Positions 11,197 through 21,200 of a DNA stretch of 64,000 bases are shown here, piece after piece. This DNA is from Yamagishiella unicocca (taxonomy: Eukaryota; Chlorophyta; Chlorophyceae; Chlamydomonadales; Volvocaceae): positions 179,179 to 243,178 of the forward strand of contig BDSL01000132.1 of assembly GCA_003116995.1 (NCBI GenBank), given 5' to 3'. Within the stretch, counting starts at the first letter, position 1; the number at the start of each line of letters is the position of its first letter. The position numbers and the translations under genes were made by a program. The notes beneath the pieces are model-generated. The model was not told where the DNA came from. It worked only from the letters and a program-made list of their open reading frames with translations, and did not search any database.

Positions 11197-11269
11197 TTCG
11201 CTATAGTCTAGGCGGTTAGGATGCAAGATTCTCACTCTTGAGACCAGGGTTCGAGTCCCTGTAGCGAAA
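11197..11269 (+). tRNA. tRNA-Glu (CTC)
   Basis: A complete 73-nt cloverleaf. The acceptor stem TTCGCTA/TAGCGAA pairs perfectly, the D-arm is GTCTAGGCGGTTAGGAT, the anticodon stem CAAGA/TCTTG carries the loop TTCTCAC (anticodon CTC), and the T-arm has GGTTCGAGTCC. A functional tRNA gene is possible, but the SINE-like body directly downstream, shared with 8849-9275, suggests that it is a SINE head. A plus-strand TTTTT occurs about 35 nt after the 3' end, where Pol III might stop. Confidence 0.75.
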
Positions 11270-11510
11270 GTATTTTTACGGCATCCCGTGTCAGCGAGTT
11301 TTTGTCTAATTCTGCAACCTCTGTTCGGGCCGCAGTCGTCGGTACGCTGCTGAGGACATCCTCACCCGCTGCGGCTCGCCCCCTTGCGAACATGAACTGT
11401 GGGGTGGGGGGGCCGCCATCACGCATGGCAGCGTGGTATACACCTCGGTTGGCAGCGACAGTTGGCAGTGACGGATTGCGGGCCACAAAACTGTTGGCGA
11501 TGACACTAGG
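11197..11510 (+). mobile_element. Second SINE-like copy (Glu head, Asp head deleted)
   Basis: An intact-looking tRNA-Glu is followed by a 13-nt remnant of the tRNA-Asp 3' end and by the same body as at 9059-9275: CATCCTCACC, GCGGCTCGCCCCCTTG, CCTCGGTTGGCAGCG. It supports a dispersed tRNA-derived family. The end is approximate. Confidence 0.6.
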
Positions 11511-12388
11511 TGGGCCCCAGACCAGAAGGCAGAGCCATCGGGCGCATCGCCTGACACTGAAGGAGACACAGGAAGAAGAAAAAACTGGCCGACCGAGATA
11601 TGGCAAACCACAAAAACCAGGACCAAGGGGCCAGAGAACAAACAGTGGCCTAAATGGCCCCCCTTATAAGCAGTATACCGACCGTATTTCAATCAGCCCC
11701 TCGATCAGAGTAATTAGCAGAGCGCCTCAGCAAGCCGAACAGAAGCCTCCCACCTGTGACCCAAGAAAATTCCTTACACACCAGACCAGCACCGAGCCCG
11801 AAGTAAGAGGAGCAAAAAAGGAGCTCCCGCGGAAGCACCAGCCAGCCGGGACCTAATCTGACCCCTCACAGTTGGATGCCAGGCCAAGCAACACGCAATA
11901 GGCGGCCCTGAACAACCCGCAACAGAGGATGGTGGGGACCAACCCCTCCCCACCCTTTAGTCGGGACCTATAGGGCCGCGAAACCCTGCCACGCCCCAGC
12001 GCCGGCACGTACGTTTCACCGGCACTGGTTCCGGAGCCAGGACATCTGCGTTCCCGCTTGTAAGCTGTTGCCGTAACTACAGCGCCTCTGTTGCTGTTAG
12101 GATTGATTGCGTCATGGATTCGGTTTCTACTCGTTCCGACAACGATGGGGACACGTGTGAATCTCGCGATTCAGGTCGGGCGCAGGGCCCTTCTGACCAA
12201 ATCCGTTGGTGCCGCAGAGTACTTAGCGCTACCACGCCTCATTCCTCGGCGTGGTTCTTCTGCTTGGTTGTGTTGGTTGGTTTGGTTGTGCTTCTACACA
12301 ATGTAACACACCGCGCTTGAAGAACGCCCGCGGCTCCTTGCTGCGTGAATAGGTCACTAGGTCGACGCAGCCGCAGTCAGCGCCGCCT
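11511..12388. other. No gene recognised
   Basis: I see no domain, tandem repeat or convincing exon in this stretch. Confidence 0.4.
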
Positions 12389-13390
12389 TTACGTTTGGAT
12401 CTTGAGACCCTGCAGCTTGGTAACCTGCAGCCCGCCTGCCAGCAGCGCCAGTCCGCGGGGCTGTGGTGCCGCGCGCCCGCGCCACCCAGCAACAGGTCGA
12501 GCGGCGACAGGTGATGCCTGCTGTGGGGCATGACAACCCCGCAAACGGGACCAAAAGTCCGCTACCCCACGCCGAGTCGCGCGATCATGCAAATTGGCAC
12601 CAGGGGAGACCCCATCCGACGCCTTTAAAGCAGCCGCCATGTACCGCCGCCCAGCCTCCATCGCTCTGACAGCCGCTAGCACCACGACATCTCAAACACA
12701 TTGCCCCAGCCCCGGAGGGGCAAGCACCAACCAGTACCGTGAGCACACATGATGGAAGGAATATGTCCGGGCAGCATCAACGTCGCGGTGGCTTCCTACC
12801 CCAGGAACCCCCCCTGACAGGCCTACATGTAGGAGTGCAGCCACCCCTGACGGCCTTGGCTGGGAATCACCCACTTAGAGCAGCAACTGCACCGACCGCT
12901 AACCTCACCCCTAGCCTCCAACCAGCAGTAACCCCCACCACTGCACACGGGGTATCTGTCAAGACACAACAACAGTGTTGAGGAGGGAGGCAGCCATACA
13001 ATTGTGCCCAAGGGCGGCAGTGGGAGCGGGTGGGTGGACACAGCAGCTAACCCCCTCCACCACCACCCCTCGCATGTTCCACGTCTCCAGAGGGACCTCC
13101 TGGCAACAACGCTCCACCACCCGCCACCACCCGGCCATGCACTAGGTCACTGGCAAGGCAGGGGGCCGCAATGCTCCATCAGGGCTCGATCAGCGCCCAG
13201 CCCCCGGGCTCAACGAAGCGAGGCGCCACAGCCGTTTGCCGCACCTCCACCCACCGAAACACAAGCTTGCGAAACCCACGTCGCACTTTGGGCCCTGAGT
13301 CGCCCTTCCCACCGCACCGCACCGCACCTTGCGCCCTTTGACAACAAACTGCGCAAATAATAGCACCCACATCAGGCAACAAAACAATTA
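12389..13390 (-). pseudogene. Decayed LINE C-terminal fragment
   Basis: Minus-strand translations in shifting frames align with the C-terminal third of the LINE protein at 6868-8739. A block of the form VLAAVRAMEAGRRYM, followed by DFWSRLRG, matches AALNAMEWARRYI and KFWALLRDF. The preceding block (HVCSRYWLVLAPPGLGQCV, stop, DVV) matches the paralogue's HVWLCVSPDPTTVLQCVWDVV. Stops and frame changes show decay. The upstream limit is approximate. Confidence 0.55.
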
Positions 13391-13406
13391 CCACAACAGG
13401 AAACCG

Positions 13407-14395
13407 CTAGGGCCATCTGTCGGTATAGGGCCATGTCTGCAGTACTTTTAAGTCCCTGGGCGCGGGAAGACATGTTACTGCCACCATGACTGTCGCGACA
13501 CCTGCTACTGCCGTGCACCTATCTAATCGCTGCTGCTGCACAATATTCTCAACGTGGTGCCTCTCCGTTATCCATACAGCTCTCGGAGGGCGTATGGGCC
13601 ATTGCTTTTGTCGGATCTTTCTGTCAGGTTCTGTGAGGTCCGCACTTAACCGCTGTTGCCGTTCATCTACCAGCCACGCCAGCACCTTCCTTCGATCCGC
13701 CTGCTTCCGCTGCTCGCCCGCCCCCTGCACTGCCGCATCCCAATCCACAGGATAGCCTGCTTCTGCAAGCCAGCGCAGCACGGGGAGAGCACATCTGAGC
13801 CAGGCCGAGCGCGTGAAGGTCCCCCTGTCGGGGCGCCAGGGGCAGCCCAGCCGCCGCAAGCAGCGCAGCATGGCGAGGTCACTGCTGTCAGCAGCGACGG
13901 TGTAGGCGCTGCCGTCTTCCTGAGGAGGGGTAGAGATAGATGTGGCGTTGAGGGATTACCACGACTCGACACAGGGATAGCAGGTGCCGCCGTATGCAAA
14001 GCTAATTTTCTACAGGGGTGAAATTACAGTGTGCGACTGGCTAGTTTGGCGATTTTGTTTCACCCATCGTCTCCCCCGCCCCTTCGATTACGTCTTCGCT
14101 GCCTCAAGTCCGAGTTCCCTCACCAATTAATACACAAGCAAGCCAACCGCTATCAGCCACCCTCAACCACGCCATGTACAGGGCAGGCGCCGTGTCTCCC
14201 GCACCGTCATGCGGCAGCCGTGATCCAGCAGCAGCCACTCCAGCGCCGCCTCGCAGCCACTCCTTGCAGCGGAAGTGAAGGTGTTCTTGTCCCATTCGCA
14301 GCCGCGCTCATGCAGCCAGGACAGCAGCTTCACACTGCCCGACTTGGCTGCGTCGCCGGGGTTGATACTCGCTATCCTGGCACCGAACATCTTCA
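13407..14395 (-). CDS. Ankyrin-like repeat protein (two 3' exons)
   Basis: Two minus-strand exons splice in phase. Exon A is 14395-14205 (3' splice site CCCCCCAG, donor GTGCGG). Exon B is 13919-13407 (3' splice site CTCCTCAG) and runs to a stop. The peptides show the degenerate ankyrin pattern common in large volvocine families: KSGSVKLLSWLHERGCEWDK, AARSGCEAALEWLLLDHGC, then LAMLRCLRRLGCPW and ALPVLRWLAEAGYPVDWDAA. These are helix-loop repeats with a conserved GC.W motif, presumably protein-binding. The N-terminus must lie upstream and was not found. Beyond about 14400 the open frame continues without a convincing start and crosses a telomere-like G-rich tract. The tail after RKVLAWLVDERQQR is not repeat-like. 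The Fic gene starts about 500 bp away, divergently. Confidence 0.6.
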
Positions 14396-14889
14396 CTGGG
14401 GGGTTGGCCGAGAGCCTTGCCTTCCCCTGCGCCAAGGGGTAGTACGTAAGGGTAGTACCGGTCCGGGCTGGGTCTCTGATTGCTCGTCGGTTCTGGGATT
14501 TTAGGGGCTTTAGGGGTTCAAGTGTGAACCTTGGGCTTCGGGGGCTGCCCAGCGCCCAGGGGGGGGGGTGCATGTGGGGCGGGGGACCCGGAACCCGGGG
14601 GCGGGGGATGATGTAACACTATGTAACGTACATTCTAGGATTCAGATGTCATTTAAGGCCAGTACCGAGGAGCTGAGTCGTCGCGGTGGTCCGTTTTCCA
14701 AGCCACGAGCGGCGCACACAAGCCTAGGGCTTCAATACCATCTGATGCTATGCAGACAAGCGAACGGTATTGATTTCAGGCGCGGAAATGGGCGACAGCT
14801 CGTCCACTGTACGAAGCGATCGTCTTGCATAGTCACAGTGAAACTCTTATAACCATACTGTTTGTTTTCTTCCTGCCAATCATTTTGCC

Positions 14890-15816
14890 ATGGGACTGCC
14901 TTTTGAGTTCTACAACTGCAACTACTGGCCAGTGCCTTGGGAGGAAGACCCACCTGAGCTAGTTTGGCTGCAGACGACAACTTATACGAGGGCACTGTCC
15001 AGCATACACTCGGAGACTGAGGCCGGAAAGCTTCTCGCGGAGCACCAGGAGTGGTCAGCACTCTGCTCGATTTACTTTTCTAACCTCATCGAGGACACAG
15101 GATTGGGGATCAGTGAAACAGCTGCGCTGGCCCGGCCGGTTCTCAACGGAAGTCCACACGGTACTCTGCTGGCTGACGACAGTGTGGGAACGACGAAAAC
15201 GCGTCGCGAAGTGCTTCAGCATGCAGCGGCTTTCGCCTTCCTGCGTGATCACGTCGTCTCTGAGAAGGAGAAGCTTTCGGTTGATCTCGTCTTGGCCGCT
15301 CACAAAATCCTCATGATCGACATGGTTCGCGAGGACGGCAAACCAGTGCAAGCTGGGGAGTACCGGACCAGCTCTGCTAACGCCGGCTTCCACCTGTTTC
15401 CGCCGCCGTCTGTGGTCAAGATCGAGATGGAGGAGCTATTGGAGGGCTTTAACGAGCGTGTATGTTCGCCGGCGGAGGATGCCTTCGCGCTCGCTGCTTG
15501 GCTCAGCTACCAGTTCGTCTCCATCCACCCCTTCGACGACGGCAACGGACGGATGTGCCGCATTCTTCTGAATATTGCCCTGCTGTCTTGTGGCGTGCCT
15601 TTCTGCTCAGCTCTCGGTTTCTCCTCTGGCCATAAGCAGGCCAAGCAACACTACTTGCAGTGCATCCGGAACGCGAGGCGCAACGGTGATAAGCCTACCA
15701 GGCTGGCATTCATTATTCTCTGCAGCATCCGTGACGCCTTGGCAAATTACTTTACAAACCTGCGCATAGCGTCGGCGGCGGAGTATCCGGAGGAGCTAGC
15801 GAGACTGCTCATTTAA
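14890..15816 (+). CDS. Fic-domain protein (Fido family)
   Basis: A single uninterrupted frame of 308 codons starts at an ATG in good context (GCCATGG). The Fic active-site motif HPFDDGNGRMCR at residues 213-224 fits HxFx(D/E)GNGRxxR completely, with His213 as the catalytic base. The flap segment GEYR lies at about 156-159. Fic enzymes usually transfer AMP or another nucleotide moiety to hydroxyl groups of target proteins, and some remove it; the substrate here is unknown. An N-terminal helix contains SNLIED (64-69), close to the inhibitory (S/T)xxxE(G/N) motif, with Asp replacing the last Gly/Asn, so auto-inhibition is plausible. No signal peptide, membrane segment or TPR repeats are visible, unlike animal FICD. 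It has no introns, unusual among its neighbours, which could reflect transfer from bacteria or retroposition. Motif strength makes the family call firm. Confidence 0.93.
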   Translation: MGLPFEFYNCNYWPVPWEEDPPELVWLQTTTYTRALSSIHSETEAGKLLAEHQEWSALCSIYFSNLIEDTGLGISETAALARPVLNGSPHGTLLADDSVGTTKTRREVLQHAAAFAFLRDHVVSEKEKLSVDLVLAAHKILMIDMVREDGKPVQAGEYRTSSANAGFHLFPPPSVVKIEMEELLEGFNERVCSPAEDAFALAAWLSYQFVSIHPFDDGNGRMCRILLNIALLSCGVPFCSALGFSSGHKQAKQHYLQCIRNARRNGDKPTRLAFIILCSIRDALANYFTNLRIASAAEYPEELARLLI

Positions 15817-16406
15817 GTGGTGCAGGGCTTGAGCGAGTCGACCCACAGACCTCCACCACACTGCTTACGTCGGCAGTGCATGTGCAGCACACATCGGCTG
15901 TCCCAGGGGAGCCGCGAGGACTGCAGTGGCCTAGAGTCTTGTCAACTACCATGCAGCCGCGGCAGGGGCAGCTTACATCCATCGACGGCTTCAAGTCCCA
16001 TCGTGGCGTCTGGCGAGGCCTGCCTCCCCCGGCTCCAGCCGAGTGTGCTGCACAATGCATGGAGAGGTGGCGGTTGGAGGGGCGCCAAGGGGTGATGTGT
16101 TCCGGCACCGTTCGAGCAAGCGCAACACTGGCCGCGTGCAGCTACCGTCCACTTAGTCACGATGTACGCATTTACAAGTTAGGCTAAGGCTTTCGGTACA
16201 ACAGGTCTCTGACACGCCTCGTTAGGTTCGTCGGTGACTTGGAGTAGCGCGCGTTGTTTTTTGGGAGTCGGCCTCCACCTGCCCAGACCTGCCTCATTCT
16301 GCAGCTTGCAAAGTTTTTCATTCGCCGAGCCTGGGCCAACTGTCAAACTATTTGTTCAATATGCGAAAACTCTTCACAAGTTCGACGAGGCACAACGGCC
16401 TATGCA

Positions 16407-16460
16407 GAGCCGTTGGCACAACTGAACCGCTGTCTAACGTGACAGTTGTGCCAACGGCTC
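16407..16460. repeat. Perfect 18-bp inverted repeat, 18-nt loop
   Basis: GAGCCGTTGGCACAACTG (16407-16424) is followed by an 18-nt loop and its exact reverse complement (16443-16460). It lies between genes. It could be a small structured RNA, a cruciform or a transposon relic; the stem is short for a typical miRNA precursor. Confidence 0.9.
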
Positions 16461-17149
16461 GTGACCGTTGCCAGTCGTGCCTGCGGAATGCTGGAAATGT
16501 AGATGCTCCACGGCTTTGCTGTCATCTGACTCTCTCAAAACGCCTGTTGGCATGACAACCACAGACAGCGTGCGATTGCAGCGCAATGTAAACTTAAGGG
16601 ACGTGAATTCGCTGTGACCTTGTGCGCGGATCGATGAGTCGTACTCTGTCCATCTCATGACTTTGAGGCAAGCCTAGATTAAAATAAAAATTTATTTTCT
16701 GGCAGTCGCGCACATGAAGCGGCGCGCATGCCTCCCAGGCCGCTGTGTATAGCACGGCACAACGAGTAGTCAAGGTAAACAAAAGGTTGAACGAGCTTGC
16801 TTATTCTTTCCTGGCAGGCAGCATTTGGGGAGAAACGGTTCAACCCTAAATTCAGCGTAAAAATCCAGCCTGACGGAGGTCACGTGCGTGGTGGAAGCCA
16901 CATTCGTATACGCCCGCTCCTGTTGGGGGATCGCTTCCCCTTCCCACGCTGCCCTGCGAATGGCCTCCCGGCCGCTGGTCTCACTTTTCCGGCCGATGCT
17001 GTCGGGGGTTTCTACGCCGCCAACCTTGGCGTCCGTCCGTATCCTGCCACGACCCACATCGCGTTTGCCACGGCGACTGCAAACACCAGAATCCGCTCTG
17101 GCATTTGGGGGGTTCCCTGAAGCGACGATTGGCTTCGCGACCGTTTTCT

Positions 17150-17245
17150 AGTCGTTTCATTTGTGCACGGGTTTATGACTAGGAGTTGTCAAATTCGAGT
17201 CATTTCATTTGTGCACGGGTTTATGACTAGGAATTGTGAAATATC
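17150..17245 (+). repeat. 48-bp tandem duplication
   Basis: Two nearly identical units share CATTTGTGCACGGGTTTATG and the following ACTAGGA, offset by 48 bp. Confidence 0.85.
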
Positions 17246-18278
17246 AAGACGTTATAGTATTCTCAAGAGGGGCCCACAGCTGTAGCCTCAATATATGAGA
17301 ACACAGCAGACGCCCCCAAGGCCACAGGAAATCCCCGCAGGGTATATGCCGCGGAAGAGTACTCCATCTCGAACATGCCGTTTTCAGCGCTAATGGCCAC
17401 ATATACAAGGGTGGAGTAGCGGGAACCGGCACCTGGATTGCAAGTAACGTGCGTGTCGTGACACTCCTTACAGCTGGGGTTGGCGGTAGGCTTCGCTCTG
17501 GTTCGAGGAAGACCCGTGGGGTTAGGGGTTGGTGGGGTTCGCAGCGGCGGTGGACATCCTACCTGCAAGGAGAGCCCGCCAGGGGCTGCTGAGGCTGCAG
17601 CCCGCACCTCCCATACCCTACAGCGGCCCAGCTCCCGAAGCCCCAACTGCATCCGTGCATCGCTCGCTCCATGCCACTTCGCAGATACCGCTGATGGACC
17701 CGCTGAACTCTTCGTCATGTGTGGTGTAGTGCGGTGTGGTGTGGGGGTTGGAATGATGCTGCGCTGCTGCTACATACCGCCCAACCGCCCCGAAGGGAGG
17801 CAAAGCGCACGTACGGCAAGGTGCCGCGCGGCTCCGTTCCACACACACCACGCCCGCGGGCCCCCATGGCGGCGCGAGAGCCCCCCATGTGGGTTCCGCG
17901 AGTGCCACGACACAGCAGCTCGCCACCACCACCACCATGAGGCTCGTCGCAGCCGCTGAACCACACAGCACTGCTAAACTCCTCCTCCTCCCGCTCCTGG
18001 CGCCAGGCCCGAGCCCGAGCCGCACGTACGACAGACGACGTTGGTGACGACCCCCCCCGACATCAGCCCCACCGCGCTGCTGGCCCCCCCGTGCTGCGGT
18101 CGCCCCCCCCTCGTGACCGACCACACCGCTCTCACAACCTTCCTCCCTCACAAATGAACACACCCTGTTGCCTCCTCCCCGCCATGTTGCCTCCTTCCCC
18201 CCCATGTCCTATGTCGCGTAACCGGGTCTTCTCACCAGCCCCCCCGCCCCCCCGCCCCAGGGCGCTCTGCCCCCGCCC

Positions 18279-21200
18279 TCACGCCGCGTGTGTGCGCTGC
18301 GCCCCGGTCGCCGCCAGCAGCACCGCCAGCATAAGGCCCAGCGGCAGGGCGATGGCCCACTTGAGCAGGCGGTGGAAGTGCATGTGGAAGGACACGGCGA
18401 ACTCGTCCGAGTAGATCAGTCCCGCGGAGTCCACCATCTCCAGACGGACCACCGCAGAGGCCTGAAGGGGGGGAAGGGCAGGAAGAGGGGGGTTGCAAGG
18501 AAAAACCGGGAGGTGGCGGGAGGTGGCGGGAAGTGGAAAACGGGAGAAACCAGGAAAAAAAGGTGAAACCAGGTGAAAAAAGGTGAAACCAGGAAACAAC
18601 GGGAGGTGGCGGGAGGTGGGAGGGAGGTGGGGGGTTGGCTTGGGCGGCTGTAAGGCCCTAAGCCCTTAGTACTTGTTTCGTGACGTTTCTCTCTCCTGCT
18701 GGGGTCATGCCACTGGTCTGCGAGCGCCACCCGATGAGTGCTTGCTGCCGCGTTCGGTCTGGCATCATGTCTGTCCCCATATGGCTGCCTGGCTGCCGTA
18801 CAGCGACGGCACCCTCTAAGGCACCTTGTGGTGCTGCACCCCCTCACTGCACGGCGGTGCATGGTGGTGGCGGACCTGGCACGACGTGGGCCTTGTGGGC
18901 CTTGCGGGCCTTTCGGGCCTGGTGGTTCGTGCTGGCATGATACGGTGCCCCAGTGGCGCGCCCCGAGTGAGTGAGGCTGGAGGGTGTGGTACGCACGGGT
19001 AATGGTTCCAGCAATGAGGTACACCGACGCGGTACGACACAGTACGACCCTGAAGCCGGTGGGCTGCCTGCCGGCAACCGCTCACCCTCCCGATCCCCCT
19101 CCCCCTCCTCCTGCTTCTTTGTGGTGTACACGAGTTTCCTCGCCGCCCTCTCCGAGCCACTCCTGCCCTTATCCCCCCCGGCTTCCTCGTCCACGGTCCT
19201 TCCCCAAACCCCTCCCCCCCGTCCTAAACGGTTTTTCTTTCGAACACGAATATGTTTTGCAAGTCCGGCCGTCTTCCCGGCCCGCCGGAGACGGACGCTT
19301 GTCGGTGCCGCTTGATCACATACCTCGCCTCCACGGTAGCGGTATGTGTGCGGGCGGGGGACGGACTTCGCCGCGTCTCGCCCCACCATGTCCCAGCCCG
19401 CCACCCAAGTTCTCCCATATGCGCAACAAACGCTAAACGAAACTAGTTTGTTTCTTTCCCCTGGCACGCCGTCGACCGGCCACATCCAGACGTTTCCCGA
19501 TAGCCAACCCAAGTCTTTCGGCATGCACACACAACCGCGTGTCCGAAAACTACTCGCCAGTTATCCTCTGCCCTCCTCCTGTGCCGTGTAACCGGGTCTT
19601 CCCGCCACCCCTCCGGGCCACTCCTCCCCTGACCCCGCCCCCCGCCCCCCGGGCCGAGTTTTCCTCGCAAACCCCCGGGCCGAAGGTTGTGCGCCAGCTA
19701 CATTTCCCATGCCGTGTAACCGGGTTCTTACGCCACTCCCCTCCCCGGGTCGCTCCACCCCTGATCCCGCCCCCACCTGCGACTTGGGGCAGGGGATGTC
19801 CACCGAGTAGCGGCCGGGGCCGGGGAAGGCGTCCGCCACCCCGACCACCGGGGCGTCACCGGCTGCCATCTCACGCACTCCCACTCCCTGGAGCCATGCG
19901 GCGGGGATTGCAAAAAGTGGGGGAAGAGGGGGGCGGATGGGGAAAGGTGGGGCGACGGGGTTGGGAGGGGGGGCGGCGGATGAGAGAGGTCGTCCCCGGC
20001 GTGCTGGCTGATGCTGCTGGGGCCAAACGTCTGCAACCAACCGACGGGGACTAAGACCCGCTCGCCGACTGTGTCACCTGCCGCACGGCAACCCCCGCTT
20101 AGCAAGGCAGCGCGTCTTTTCTTTTATTGCATTGTGACGGCTGCAGCAATCCAAGCTCCGGGCCATCTGCCGTAGAGGCCTCGCGGCGGGGCATGGCCCA
20201 GCAGCTGAACTGCATGACTGGGCCCTATGGATCCGGCCCCCCGCCTCCCCCCCACACACACACCGACGACCATGCGCCAACTATCCTGTCCCGTCGCGTA
20301 AGCCGGTTTTTACCACCCCCCCCCCACACACACCTTGAGCACCACCGTCACGTTGTACGGCCCCCTGCCCCCCGCGATGAGGGAGCCGTTGTCGGCGAAG
20401 GCCACCCGCTTGTCCATCACCTCGAACTGGACCTGTACGACAGTCCGGCGAGGAGGCGTGGTAGGGGGTGCTGGGTTGGGGTTGGGGTGGGGTGGGGTGG
20501 TGCTGGTTTGGGGTGGCGATCCGCGGCATACCCCCTGTGCTGCAGCTATAAAACAACACAACACAACACAGAGCCACGACCGGCCCTCTTTCATGTTTCA
20601 CTGTGGGGGCGTGCTGAGCCAAGCTAGGATGGAGGTCCCGGTCGCGACCCGCTGTGTGTACGAGTGTACGGCACATGTGGGCCCCAGGCGCTCCACTCGG
20701 CCACCTGGCGGGGCCGCCACTCAGCCCCCAGTGACGCATCCGACGAGTGGAGACTACACGAGTGTCCAAAAACGCTTCCTATTAGGCTCTGCTCACTTCC
20801 CGAAGTGCCGACCCACGGGTCTTCTGTCAACCCCGCCCGGTCACCTGCAGCCGCTCCCCCGCCACATCCCTGGCCCTCCTGCTGGCCGGAGTGGCGAAGA
20901 TGCCCACGTAGGCGAAGCGGGAAACCTGGCCGTTGGGGCCCAGAACCTGCGGCGGTTAGCGGTTGGGTAACACATTAGTTTGCAGGTGCCGTTTATTGGC
21001 ACGGTAGCGGCGGACGGCGAGCCGGCCCCACACCGCACTGTGTAATCTGGGGCACGACGGTGGCGGCGGCGGTGGCGACGGCGACGGCGGGCAGCACGTC
21101 CCCCCGTTGCCCCCCCCTCCCGTCCCCCCGTTGCCCCCCCCTCCCGTCCCCTCCTTGCCCCCCCCTCCCGTGGTCCCGTCCCCTCCTTGCCCCCCCCTCC

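Larger units (their letters stand above)
15817..18278. other. Intergenic region between Fic and DEX1-like genes
   Basis: No convincing coding exon on either strand. It holds a perfect 18-bp hairpin (16407-16460) and a 48-bp tandem duplication (about 17150-17245). The stretch 18100-18278 lies just past the stop of the minus-strand DEX1-like gene and presumably includes its 3' UTR. It carries one copy of the GTAACCGGGTCTTC motif found in many introns of that gene. Confidence 0.5.
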
